Origin: Heliocidaris tuberculata
Taxonomy: Eukaryota; Echinodermata; Echinoidea; Camarodonta; Echinometridae
Assembly (NCBI GenBank): GCA_025618425.1
Contig: CM046850.1
Location: forward strand, 1,745,408-1,809,407
Length of the DNA: 64,000 bases
Direction of reading: 5' to 3'
The notes below the pieces were generated by a model. That model was not told where the DNA came from. It ran no database searches and saw nothing but the letters and a program-made list of their open reading frames with translations. Position numbers and translations under genes: made by a program. This document shows positions 1 through 10,681 of the stretch, piece after piece. The stretch's first letter is position 1. Each line of letters opens with the position of its first letter.

Positions 1-150
1 ATGACATCTCTTGCAGGTGGGTAAACAGATCGGTGCATGACACCTTGCTCTGCCGCCAGCCCGGCTGGCCGGATGGTCGGGGGCGCGTGGCTATCACTAG
101 CATTCACAGCCGACGTGTCTCTTCATGTTAAAATGGCGGTAATGTAGCCG
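1..150 (+). other. GC-richer window edge, possible terminal exon (unproven)
   Basis: The first 150 bases are richer in G and C than what follows. One plus-strand frame is open from position 3 to a stop at 144-146. A TTGCAG at 11-16 could be a splice acceptor, which would make 17-146 a short last exon of about 43 codons. I do not recognise the peptide, and one short open frame with an AG in front of it is weak evidence. It could equally be non-coding. Confidence 0.15.
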
Positions 151-1496
151 GTATAGAATATGCACTTGACCGTTATATTGATTAAAGGATTCGTGTTTCT
201 GTTAACCAGTTCCGTTTGACTATTAAACGAAAACATCTTTGTTCATAGGCAGATCCAGGATTTTGTAAAGGAGAGGTCACATCAGTCGAAACATTTTCTG
301 GGGGGAAAAAAAGGGTTATTAGCGTTTTGGGGTGTCTTTTTACTGAAAATATCTCTGACAAGCAAGTGAGAAAAAAAAAAAAAGAAAAAAAAAAAAAAAA
401 AAGAAAGAAAGATCCGCCCTGTCCTTGTTAATTACATTTATACCGTTGCAGGATATCAAGCCGAATATATTTATAGCACTTGTTGATCATTTGTATAGTT
501 CCACTTATATGTATTCTTTTGCAATTTACATGAAGTAACAGGCAAATAACCAAGCAAAAAGAGATAAAGATTGCAGTAAATGCATTAGCGGAGTTGGGGC
601 AGTTTTCCTTTTATATACCCATCACTCAAATTAAATATAATGAGCGATTTAGGGAGTGTATCATTACTTAATCAAACCTGCTTTTTGATACATGCTAAAG
701 CAGATTTCACTGCCTTTATTGAATTTTCTTATCATTGTCAAACAATTATGGCGAAATTGGCAGAATGAATCTCATCATAGTCGGATGAAACGACAGACAC
801 AGAGCAGGTCAGGGACATCATTATATACAAAAAAAAGATGGCTGGAGATTCAGATTCAGATTTTAAAAATACATTTATTTCCTAAAAATCTAATATTTTG
901 TTGAAACACAACTTTTCTATGTCTAGGAATATGAATGTCTCTCACAGATCCTTTTGGATAATTATAAAAATTACACTCTGTTACAAAATTGTTCGGGGAG
1001 ATATTTGTTGTTACACTTATACAACATTATGTGGGTGAATGAAAATATCTTCAAAGTTTAAGAGTCTCAAGTAATGAAATAAGGGGTTGGTATGAGTTCC
1101 ATAGCAGACAGTTCTTATTATCTTCTTTTGTAATGTAGTTAGCTAACTTATATGAGACGCATAGGTCATGTAGGTATTTCCCCTCGCAAAAGTGCAATAT
1201 ATATTTTTTTAAATCTGAAAACTAAGGAGCAATACAAACTTAGAGGAACATTCTGAGGAAACAGAAAATTAAGTCTAAGATACACTGCGCAATAATGATT
1301 GAGAGATGCAAAGAAAGAAAGTGACGAAAATCACATCATAAACAAAAAATATAATCAGGGGAGAACATAAAAGAGCAATGAGGAAGAGGGAAGAGGGAGA
1401 GAGACGGAGAGAGCAAGGAAGAAGAAGATAAACGAGAAGGAAAAGGGAAGCGTATGAGAGAACACTTTTAAAAACGTGGTGTTTCTGTGGGTGCGC
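151..1496. other. Intergenic, no gene seen
   Basis: AT-rich sequence with an A-rich run at about 370-412 and purine-rich DNA at 1370-1450. The short open frames here have no recognisable domain. I see no RNA gene or mobile element that I can support. Confidence 0.5.
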
Positions 1497-1516
1497 GCGT
1501 GTGTGGGCGTGTGTGC

Positions 1517-1574
<58 letters not shown>
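1497..1574. repeat. Compound (GT)n-(GA)n microsatellite
   Basis: A GT/GC-rich stretch becomes pure GT and then switches directly to pure GA until 1574. Several apparent open frames across it (SLSLSL, THTHTH, ERERER) are only translations of the repeat. Confidence 0.97.
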
Positions 1575-1576
<2 letters not shown>

Positions 1577-1778
1577 ACGAGATGGTAAAATTGTGAATAA
1601 TACCCAGGAAATGAACGTGAAGAACATGTACTTGACATATTATGACTTTTATTACTTGGGATATGCTGACATGGAGGAGAAGGTAGAGATGCCAATATAT
1701 TACACATGATATGATTTTAGAAGAGATATATCTCCTTGATGTCACATGACTAACTCTACCTGACATATCCAGGGTTCT

Positions 1779-1841
1779 ATGGGTCACATGATGGCCTCTG
1801 AAAGAGATGTCGTCTGCGAAATACTCTCCACAAAGTAGGCA
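1779..1841 (-). other. C2H2 zinc-finger-like fragment
   Basis: On the minus strand an open frame running from 1856 down to 1575 contains one stretch that fits the C2H2 finger spacing exactly. Cysteines at residues 6 and 9 are followed by Phe13, Phe19 in place of the usual Leu, and His22 and His26, giving C-X2-C-X3-F-X5-F-X2-H-X3-H. No second finger or TGEKP-type linker follows, and the frame then runs into low-complexity sequence. A TTAG lies just upstream of the Met codon and could be an acceptor. It may be an exon fragment of a zinc-finger gene, a relic, or chance. Confidence 0.3.
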
Positions 1842-1856
1842 ATTTTTCATTTGCAT

Positions 1857-2134
1857 TGTTGCCTAACCTCAGTTGAGTGAGGTCTGATATGTTTTTTCTT
1901 CACGTTCTCTAATCTGCTCTAAATATTTCGAAGGATTTCAGCCTAGTGTATCATTAAAAGACAAATCACATGAAACCAAAAGAGCACGAGCGAGGTCAAT
2001 ACCCAGGTTGAATTGATAATAATGAAGAAAGGATCACATACTGATCTTTTCACCTGGTAGGGTTGATCACTTCTTTGAATAAGAGGAAAGGCTAGAACCT
2101 AGCTTATGGCATAACATACAAATATATTTTTTCT
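1857..2134. other. No gene seen
   Basis: AT-rich unique-looking sequence without a supported feature. Confidence 0.4.
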
Positions 2135-2169
2135 CCCTCTTCCCCCTTTCTCTCCCCCTTTCTCTCTCT

Positions 2170-2209
<40 letters not shown>
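2135..2209. repeat. (CT)n microsatellite
   Basis: Pyrimidine tract that becomes pure CT repeats at about 2175-2209. Confidence 0.95.
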
Positions 2210-2213
<4 letters not shown>

Positions 2214-2534
2214 GACTGACGCTAGGACGGCGTAAGTCTTTGAAGGACTACATTACTATGTGAGAGGGGCATCTTACAAAAAGTAATTGATCATTGCAAA
2301 CAGTGCGTTTGATTAGCGCCTTATTGGGTAATCGACTTCACACACTCGATTAGCGCAGCTAATAACGCCATCGAATTGACGGATTATTTCCTGACGAAAG
2401 ACTGCGTTAGTGACTGACGCAACCTTTAATGGGCCGAATGAGAGTGAATACAGCATTACCAGTGTAGACATTGATTTGACATATTGGTGCTGCATACACT
2501 GAATGCCCTCCAGGCTTGATTAGTATAATATCAT

Positions 2535-2702
2535 ACTATTAATACATGGTTGGGAGTCGTTGGTGCGATCTGGCAACACAAAGGTTTTTATCGTGGTGTA
2601 CTAACGCACTCGGCTACGCCTCGTGCGTTAGTACACCACAATAAAAACCTGCGTGTTGCTGGATCGCACTTACGCACGAACTCACAACCATGTATTAATA
2701 GT
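2535..2702. mobile_element. Palindromic (foldback/MITE-like) element
   Basis: The two halves are reverse complements of each other. The left arm begins with ACTATTAATACATGG and ends with GTACTAACGCAC. The right arm begins with GTGCGTTAGTAC and ends with CCATGTATTAATAGT. A few mismatches and small indels separate the arms (about 75 bp each), and the loop is only about a dozen bases. No transposase is encoded, so it would be a non-autonomous element. Its family is unknown to me. The right end was later used as the insertion site of the Y-box retrocopy. Confidence 0.85.
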
Positions 2703-2705
2703 TTT
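2689..2705. repeat. Target-site duplication, copy at the retrocopy 3' side
   Basis: CATGTATTAATAGTTTT occurs here and again, identically, at 5114-5130 on the far side of the Y-box retrocopy. Read on the minus strand it starts with AAAA, as expected after endonuclease cleavage at a TT/AAAA-type site by LINE machinery. Confidence 0.85.
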
Positions 2706-2731
2706 TTTTTTTTGTTTTTTTTTGTTTTTTT
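2702..2731 (-). other. Poly(A) tail of the retrocopy (poly-T on plus strand)
   Basis: A T-rich run broken only by single Gs directly abuts the target-site duplication. On the minus strand, the sense of the Y-box copy, it reads as a decayed poly(A) tail. I see no AATAAA within 30 bases upstream of it; the nearest ATTAAA-type signal is about 240 bases away, at about 2942. Confidence 0.8.
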
Positions 2732-5113
2732 GTTGTTGCTCAAATGAGGGTCTTGTTTTCTTGAGCTTGCAATGATCAACCATCATCTCATGTCTACTAG
2801 ATGGTCAGTGTCATAAGAGAGGTGATGAGCAAAATTTAAGACTCAAGATGGTGTGTTTAAACTTTGATCTTAAGGACATTTTCTTTGCTTTTTACGAGTC
2901 TTAATACTAACATGAAAATGCATACTGTTAATAGAAAGGTCTTTAATTCCGTGTGTTAATCTTATGCCGAGGCATTCGAGAAAAATCTGTGCCTGCATTA
3001 TTCAGCAATACCTGCCTGCTATACACTACTAGCGAGTCTTTCCATTTCCTCATAAAATATTGAAAATAAACTTACTGTAAACAAAAATAAATTACATATG
3101 CCTGCAAAAGGGCTATTTCAGCAATATTTCTGTTTTCTACAGTTCATAAATCTTTTTCAAGAGTGTAAAACAAGAAAGAATACACAAAATATAAAATATT
3201 TTAGAAACTCAAAATCATTAAATTAATTCTTTCCAACAGACATTTTTGTCAAAATGATTGAACAAAAAGAAAATGAATTGAAAGCTAAATTTCCTTTTCG
3301 AAATTGTCAGCAACTGATAGTGATAGCTGCAGGTATCGCATCAGGCAAATCAAACAGGTATAGGTCATACAATGTACCTTCTAGATGTTACTTTACAAGA
3401 TTTAGATCTACGTTGGTATCCTTCCGTTTTCCTTTTGATTTTAAACTCCTTTGAACTAATACAAATTAATACCATAACTTACACCTGCCTACAAAATACA
3501 GGCAAACACTGCTCACAAACAAATTGAGAAGTATAGAATAATGCAATATAAGAAAAGAAATGCATTTAGTAGCTCCATATATTCCGTTTTCCTCTTTGTT
3601 TTTCTTTTTTACTCTCTTGCATTCATCAAAAATGGTAAATAAATAGGAGGAAGCCTGAAAAAAATATTAAGAGGAGCAATTGACAGATAGGTCATCAGTG
3701 CAGACATGTCAAAGAGCTAAGACCAGCTCAAGTTGTGATACAAGGGACATGAAAACAGTCCATATGTCTGTTGCACAATATGGTCATTCATTCATGAGAG
3801 ACTTGCATACTTCCCATACTGATCAAATACCCACAATGTCTATCAAGCAGTCATACACATCATTCTGAGAATGCGACTTTCTTTTTGTATGGTGGTCCTT
3901 GGTAAAACCAGAAATCAAATTAAAATTCTTGAGTTCAAGTCAGATTAAGGAAAAGGCAAAGTAAACTGTCCATGATGATGGAACCTGTTGCTGTTTTCGT
4001 TCTTGCATTGCTAATGAGCAGTGTTCTAAACCTGATGGCTGTGCCAACGATGATCATTTTAAAAGGTGAAAATGCTACAAGGCAGGGTGCAGTGCTTCTT
4101 GGTGGTAACTCCATCTACTCTTCAACCTTGATGGTGGCCTTGGTTTCCGCTGGAGCAGACTGCTCCTCCTTCATGACCGGTCCATCCGAGGGGTCATTCC
4201 GGCCTCCAGTCTCTCCTTGGTCCCCCTCTCCGCCCTTGTTGGAGGCACCTTTGCGATTGTTGTAGCGACGACGGTAAGGGCGTCTTGGCCTCCTACGCTG
4301 CTCCCCACCACCTTCCCTCTCCTCACCGACTTCCCCGTTCTCCTTATCTCCATCCTCATTCTGATCACCGCGGGACTGGGGGCGACGGTTGTTATACCTG
4401 TAGTTCGGACGGTATCGGCGCCGGCGGTTGCTGCTTTGCTTGTCACCGTCTTCCTTCTCCTGTCGATCACCATCCTCTTCATTTTGCTCCCCATCTGGAG
4501 GAATTCCATCCTGGCTGGGTCTAGGTCTACGTCCACCTCTGTACCTTCGAGACCACCACGGTAGCCTCCCCTTCCTCCATCACGGTACTGTCTTCTCCCC
4601 TCCTTGGGAGCTTCGTTATCCTCTCCTCCATCCTTCTCATCTGAGGCCATATCCTCCTCGTCTCCCTGCGAGTTGCGGGGTCTGCGGCGGCGGTAGTAGC
4701 GGGGGCGGCCGCGATAACGGCGCTTGTCGGCCGCGTACTTGCTCCCTTGTACTGGGGCACCATCAGGACCAGTCACACGGGCGGCTTCATTACCTTTAGT
4801 TCCCTCAACAACGTCAAACTCGACAACTTCTCCATCACCCAAACTTCGTTGGTACTTGCGTGGGTTGTTCCTTACTATGGCAGACTGATGGACAAATACA
4901 TCTTCCTTGGTATCATCTCGGTTGATGAACCCGTAGCCATTCTTAACGTTGAACCATTTGACTGTTCCTGATACTTTTGTGGCCAGAACGATCTTCTCTG
5001 GAGCCTCGTTGGTCTGGGGCTGGTCTTCTAGGCCCTCGGACATCTTCCTGGATGATGTTTTTCTCAGGTGGAAAAAAATTCCGTCTCGTTCGCACAACGG
5101 TCTTCTTTGTGCT
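2706..5113 (-). mobile_element. Full-length processed retrocopy of a Y-box protein mRNA
   Basis: This is the whole inserted unit. In minus-strand order it holds about 70 bases of 5' UTR (5113-5044), a Y-box coding region (5043-4115), about 1.4 kb of 3' UTR-like sequence (4114-2732) and a poly(A) tail. It is bounded by an identical 17-bp duplication. Lack of introns, a poly(A) tail and a target-site duplication are the standard hallmarks of LINE-mediated retroposition of a cellular mRNA. The 3' UTR assignment is inferred from the boundaries, because I cannot compare it with the parent gene. The unit has no promoter of its own, but CCAAT and E-box motifs lie just outside its 5' end. Confidence 0.8.
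4115..5043 (-). pseudogene. Y-box / cold-shock domain protein retropseudogene, one frameshift
   Basis: Y-box proteins are RNA- and DNA-binding cold-shock domain proteins that package mRNA and control its translation. The likely start is the Met codon at 5041-5043 (MSEG...); an in-frame Met 18 codons further upstream falls in the 5' UTR. Residues 19-95 are a complete cold-shock domain, with RNP1-like NGYGFINR (35-42) and RNP2-like DVFVHQ (48-53). Arg- and acidic-rich islands typical of the family's C-terminal tail follow. At about residue 164 (4548-4556) the frame slips by one base, consistent with a 1-nt deletion. The downstream frame keeps the expected Arg/Tyr-rich and acidic tail to a TAG at 4115-4117, about 144 more codons. 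Vertebrate YBX1 genes have introns; this copy has none. Near-intact coding suggests a young copy. A sequencing indel cannot be excluded. Confidence 0.85.
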
Positions 5114-5130
5114 CATGTATTAATAGTTTT
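5114..5130. repeat. Target-site duplication, copy at the retrocopy 5' side
   Basis: Identical over 17 bases to 2689-2705. It joins directly to the presumed mRNA cap-site end of the retrocopy at 5113. Confidence 0.85.
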
Positions 5131-5348
5131 ATAAAACGGGTCTACAATCTTAGTGTTTTCTTACAATCTTAGTGTTTGATCCGAATTAGCCGTGCGTTAG
5201 TCCCCTCGCCGTGCGTTAGTACTTTTTTTTTGCACGGTCACGTGGTGTTATTTGACCAATCAGGATGGCTACATTCTTGAACCCATTTTATAATATGTAC
5301 TAAAGCATAAAAGAAATCATGCCTTGGGCGCATTGGGCATAATGCTAT
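5131..5348. other. Short duplications and CCAAT/E-box motifs beside the retrocopy
   Basis: ACAATCTTAGTGTTT occurs twice (about 5142-5175) and GCCGTGCGTTAGT twice (about 5189-5219). The second motif is shared with the palindrome at 2535-2702. CACGTG (about 5239) and CCAAT (about 5257) lie 110-150 bp upstream of the retrocopy in its own orientation. Whether they act as a promoter is unknown; they may belong to another repeat. Confidence 0.4.
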
Positions 5349-6150
5349 GGTCACAACTGATCTTGGGTGTTTTTGCACATGAGTGTCCGCTGCTGCGATC
5401 GGTTGTGGGCCAATTCCTACGATTCGTACGTCCTTCTTTCGTCATGAGAGGGTTTTCAAATGTTTCAACGTGAACGCCGTCCTAGATCCTCCCAGCTACA
5501 ATCGACTGCTTTGTGTTAACTGCATACCGCGCTTTGTGCAAGAACGGCTCACACGTCCACTGGCTTCTTCTTCCTCGTCCACTAGTCAGATCGAGAACGC
5601 GTCCAACATGGTATTGCCGCCTTCTCCAAAACGTGAACCTCGCTTCACCTATATGTAATTTGTATGCAGTTAACACAAAGGCAGTCCATTGTAGCTGGGA
5701 GGATTTAGGACAGCGTTCACGTTGGCACATTCGAAAACCCTCTAATGTCACAACCAGTGGTGCACCTCTCTGCATCTCCTATTGGGCGTCTTGCACCCTC
5801 CTCATCAACATACCCCCTCTTACCTGCACTGAGAACTCTTGAGGCGAACGTACACCCCCGTACAGGTATACCGTGCAACCAACGTGCAATGGGCTTCGTG
5901 AGAACTCCGCAAGAAGCCCGTGCGATGGTGGCAAGAAGCACGTGAAGGAAGGACAATGGCTGCGCGTTTCACGTGCGTTCATCAGAACACGTAGCCACAC
6001 GCAGAGATGACATGTCCAACAGCCTCCTTGAGTGTCCTGCGTGCTCCTACGTGCTTGGAAAAAACGTGCAGACCCGTGCATTCGAAGCAAGGATTTTCTG
6101 CGAAATCCGTCAAAGACCACACGCAAGGAAGTGCACGACCGGTTGTGACC
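5349..6150. mobile_element. Terminal-inverted-repeat element with internal palindrome
   Basis: The left end GGTCACAAC TGATC is matched in inverse at the right end by GACCGGTTGTGACC. Inside it, 5441-5750 is a strong inverted repeat: AGAGGGTTTTC through TGTGTTAACTGCATA is mirrored near 5660-5745. The region is richer in CpG than its surroundings. The open frames here are not recognisable proteins and overlap on both strands, as palindromes tend to give. It is a non-autonomous DNA element of unknown family; the target duplication is not clear. Confidence 0.7.
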
Positions 6151-7107
6151 AACCTTTAAGACATTGTGTACAATGTTCTGTCATACTGTTATGCTCTTTA
6201 AATTGAGGTAGTAGCGGAAAGAATAAGTGGTTTGAACGATGTCGTTTGAGTGTGCCTTTAATCTCATCAGTCATTAATGTCAACAGGTTATAACTGAAGC
6301 ATCGAAGGCAATTCACAATCATTAGTGAATGTCAGAAAAACAGATCAATACAGGTGTTTATGATGTAAGGTAATTTAGTTTGTAGGTTTGTAAGCCAGGG
6401 TACAAGAAGGTACGAATGACGCATTGCTGATAATCCATATTGTTCTGGAGGACTTGTTAGGCAAGATAATTGAAAAGTAATTAGTAGTGCTGGTAATGAT
6501 GGAAAATGCTTCTCACAAAATCCAACTAAACTTATGCAGTGAATATTGAAGATAACGAATAAGTCATTCTATGTAACACGAAGCCCCCATAATTATGTAC
6601 ATATGTCTGACATGTGAGTTGTGCTTTACAGTAAATGATATTTCCTGAGTTTTCATTAGTCTGTTTATATTAAGCTTGTCCAAACAACCCGTCTACTGCA
6701 TGATATAGAATTCCGGATTTTTACTTTCAGCCAGTTTCTCCCAAAATGCAATTCCATTACCAAAGCTAAAAAATAACCTTTAAAGATAAAATTGAGTTTT
6801 GGTCATGGTTTAGCAAATTTTGAAAGAAACTAACAAGAAGTTATTAGGGAAGTTTTATTATGTATCCATAGGATTAATAGTGTTTGTGAGGTTTTGGAAT
6901 CATAAAATAAAATAAATTGGCTCAAAATTGCTAAAAATTGCATAGGGTGCAAAGCGCTGCACACATGGGTGTATGACTTTATTAGTTTTTATTAAAGTTT
7001 ATTATTCCTAGTTATATTTAGAATATGAGTGCAATTCTAGGAATAGCATGCTCATGTGACATTGCTACTAGATGGTCTTCCACGTAATAATTATTTGGTA
7101 TTTTTTA
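6151..7107. other. No gene seen
   Basis: AT-rich sequence. An 11-base match to the let-7 5' end at 6204-6214 is treated as chance (see rejected items). Confidence 0.4.
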
Positions 7108-7322
7108 CCCAGGTTAGCCACATTCGTATACCTATCTTCCTGAGGGCCCTGCAATCATTATTACCCTAGCATTGCCAGGTAATCCACCTGGGTTTGAAAT
7201 GGACAACATGTCGGCAATACACCTTTTCCAAAGTTGTATTTTAAGCACCGAGTAAGGAGCGAACTCGGGACCTATCGTATGAGAGTCAAGTACCTTCACC
7301 AAATTTACTCCCACATAGGCTA
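7108..7322 (-). mobile_element. tRNA-derived SINE, family B copy 1
   Basis: Read on the minus strand this shares TTGGTGAAGG, ACTCTCATACGAT, the CCTCAGGAAG block and GTGGCTAACCTGGG with copies at 27455-27665 and 43325-43525. The tRNA-like head is degenerate here; box B reads CCGAGTTCGCTCC. Confidence 0.7.
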
Positions 7323-9431
7323 TAACATGAATGAGAAAACTCACAAATTATTTGACCAGAACCCAATCTTCTCTTTAAATCGTTGGACATGGCGACGGGG
7401 CCAGAGAGGTCGCTGGCCATTCCATTATGTCTTCTGGACTTGACACCATGTTAGTATTTGATGCATAGTGGAGTAATGGACGCTTCTATCATCGTCATAT
7501 CACTATGATCCTGGTCATTGCTCATCGGACCGACCGGAGGCTTCTTTTACAACTCTTATGACAACACAATGGATCATCCTAGATAGGTGAGAAGAGAGCT
7601 TGCCCCCGTTGATCCGAGGGTCGGAAAGGATTGTTCTTCAAAATAAATCCTCCAACAACCTTTCCATTTTTAACCTCTTACGTTTAGAAAGAGCTCTGGG
7701 AGTATAAATCCGCTGTGTACGTTGTATGAATGCATTTGGGATGTCCAGAATGATTTTGATAAAGGCTAATAATTGACCGTAATCATTTGTCGAAATTTAT
7801 AATGCTCTTGATAGATTCTCTGCACATAATTGGAATGTCCTAATGGGGGAAAAAAAGAAGATGACAACATAGAGTATAATACGGTAAAAGTCTTTTAATC
7901 TTGAATATTAAAAAAAGAAAAATACCAAGGTTGTTTTAACGACCTCGAAGTAGGAGCAGAACGAAAATTTGACGTTGTGGGAGCTGACATTTGATGGTTT
8001 AGGAGTTATTGCAGCTAAATATTCATAACATTATTTGGATGATTCTGTATACACCGATCAAGATTACATAAATTTATCTGTAATTAAGAGGGATGAGAAC
8101 TAGGGGCGGAAAATGCTAAGAACTTACCAACAAGGACAAATCGGTTGTTTCTCGGCACTTTGTCATTTCATTTCTGGGAAATGTGATTTGCGTGGGTTTA
8201 TTCAAATAAAAACGGGAATATTTTAGTCACGTAACAGGAAATAGGCCTAATGTCACAAGAACAAACAAACACAGTTCTTAAAACATGGTAATTTTAATGT
8301 TCTAAGAACAAAGTCTAATTTCAACTCGCCGAACGACGTCAAAAGGATTATAAGCAAATATGTCACTACAGGCGCAGTACATCAGGTCTATTATTGTCTA
8401 GAGGCAAAAAGAATGGATCGTGGTTATGTTATGACGTGTATAGAGGACTTTTTTATGTCACAAACAGAACTCACTTTTTGGAGCAGAAAAGTTGTATCGA
8501 TAATCCAGATGCGGCGCCCCCTTTCAGTCAGCAGAAATCAATTGTAATCCATCGATTGAACCAAAGGATCTTTAAGTGTGAACAAGTTGTTCCTAATAAA
8601 TTATATTGATACGAACGAGGTACATTGGGGTTTTGTTCTAATTATCAGTACCGGTATATTTCACTGGATAGCGGCTAGATATAATTCAATTTTTTCCAAT
8701 TACTGGCTAAACGATGACGCAATTGAAATGCAAAAATAACTCGAATATTTTTTTTTATTGAACAACGCAATGCTTTTGAGGTATACGTCTGAATTTGCAA
8801 CAGAACAATTATACTGAGTAAATATGAAAGTCACTCAACGTCATTAAAAAAAAAGAAAAAAAAAAGGATCAAATCAGGAGGAGTACATACTTAATGCTAT
8901 AAATATATCAGTATAATTATTCATCTACTTGGTTTTACAAGATCTCTTCATTATTACGCCTATTTGTATTCCATTTTATTGTCAAACGTCACTGGCACTG
9001 ATCACACATTTGCTATTTAGATATATGACAATTCATAACCGCCCCCCCCAAAAAAAAGCAAACAAAAGGAAAAACGCTAATAAACATATAAAAATATTAA
9101 CACGTATTTTATTTATGATTTTCACCTTAGAAGGAAGAGCTACACTATACAAAAACAAGTAAGCGAGCAAACAAACAAGAAAGAAAAAGAAAAGAAAGAA
9201 AAAGAAAGAAAAGAAAAGAAAAAATCCCCAAAGAAATTTGCATACAAGGATGAGAGAAATACCTGTATTATATAAGAAAACATTTTTGAGCAGGTGCCAT
9301 ATTAACACAATTCAAGTTTCTGTCCCTCTTATTCAAATCATGAGAAATATACACCCCCCCCCCAAAAAAAAAGACAATGAAAAAGAAACACTTTAAACAG
9401 ACATGGAAACAACAAACACACCGTGAGACAA
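7323..9431. other. No gene seen
   Basis: AT-rich DNA with a short GC-richer patch at about 7388-7425 and AAAG-type runs at about 9170-9225. No frame carries a recognisable domain. Confidence 0.4.
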
Positions 9432-9643
9432 CTTCAATTCAATTTGATGGTTTGATGGTTTATTAAGCATGTGTATGCTTGTAAGTAAGCAACCAGGGGA
9501 CCGACGGCTTCAAGTCCTCTCCAAGGGGACTTGGTAAGGAGGATTTATGCCTTACCAAAGGGCACTAGCGCATTCACTTGGTATTCGAACCAGGGTCCTC
9601 CAGTTATGAGACCACTGCTCTACCACTGAGCCATCGCGCCTCT
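9432..9643 (-). mobile_element. tRNA-derived SINE
   Basis: On the minus strand the head reads GGCGCGATGGCTCAGTGGTA, a good RNA polymerase III box A region (plus-strand 9617-9633). Box B GGTTCGAATACC follows at 9580-9591. A ~140-bp body leads to a tail with repeated ATCAAACC and ending ATTGAATTGAAG. The TCTCATAAC loop resembles an initiator or elongator tRNA-Met ancestor. The 3' tail resembles LINE tails, consistent with LINE-driven mobility. Confidence 0.85.
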
Positions 9644-10681
9644 ACAATAAAACTGATGCTAATTAAAGAGGTGGCATACTAAATACATGAGATTTAAAGC
9701 ATGATCACAGGTACACTAGCGAATTCATGTTGAATACTGGGGGGGGGGGGGGGGGGGACAAGTCTCTAAAAATGCTGACAAGCTACAAACACAAAGGGAT
9801 ATTACACATGTTTACCGCAAGGAAGAGGGAGGGGGCATCAAGTCCCAATAAATCACTCCCTCTCTCCCTTAAAAATATTAATGATAAGAAAGAAATAAAA
9901 AAGATTAATGTATGAAAAAAAAACAACAAAAGAATATCACAAATTTGCCTTGGAGCACGTGGCCCCTATGCCCTCCTCGATCCGTCATTCAGGCTAACGT
10001 CATTTCCCCGGTTCCATTACACACTACAAAGTCAAATATTTTTGCGAAAAATATTGAATGTCCTCGAGTGCCTGAGTAACAATATTCGGCTTTATTCTTG
10101 CCGCGTCCATTCTGTTTTCTCCTCCATATTTCTTTGGACTAAAGCCAATAGGGAATAGTTGCCCTTATATTTTTCTCAGTAATGAGGTCCTATTTGTTCT
10201 CCTCTCTCTGTCTTCTCTCCCCCCCCCCCTCTCTCTCTCTCTCTGTCTTCTCTTTCTCTCGCTTTCTTTTATCCCTTTTGTTTATACCACTCTCTTTTTC
10301 CTTCCGTCTCCAATTTTCGTTTTAATTTTAATTTTCTGTTGTTGTATTTTCCCCTTAGTCTACTTATCAATTTTTATCATTTTATTTTCATAAAGACACA
10401 GTAAAGCCAATGAATGTATATTTATGCTGCAAGACAATCACTTTAATTATTAAAGGGATTTATTTCATTGGCAATGTGTGAAGAATGTTTCAGTCTACAA
10501 TATGACTGTATAAATAAAAAAAAACCCAAAAGTATGTCATGGCTTTGTAGAAGAAAGTTGCCATTGCACCTTTACTTTCTCATATTGAGAAGGTTGATGC
10601 ATTACAACATCCTGTTATCATGGTTATACCACATTCTTCACCCACTTTCTCATCCATCTCTAACAATCTCTTTCACTGCCT
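9644..10681. other. No gene; homopolymer and CT tracts
   Basis: Contains a G run at about 9740-9757, a C run with CT repeats at about 10200-10262, and otherwise AT-rich DNA with no supported gene. Confidence 0.45.

Noticed and set aside
4217..4799. Plus-strand frames of 79-123 residues
   Set aside because: They are antisense shadows of the Y-box coding region.
6204..6214. TGAGGTAGTAG, identical to the first 11 bases of let-7
   Set aside because: The match stops after 11 bases and no complementary let-7* arm or hairpin is visible nearby.
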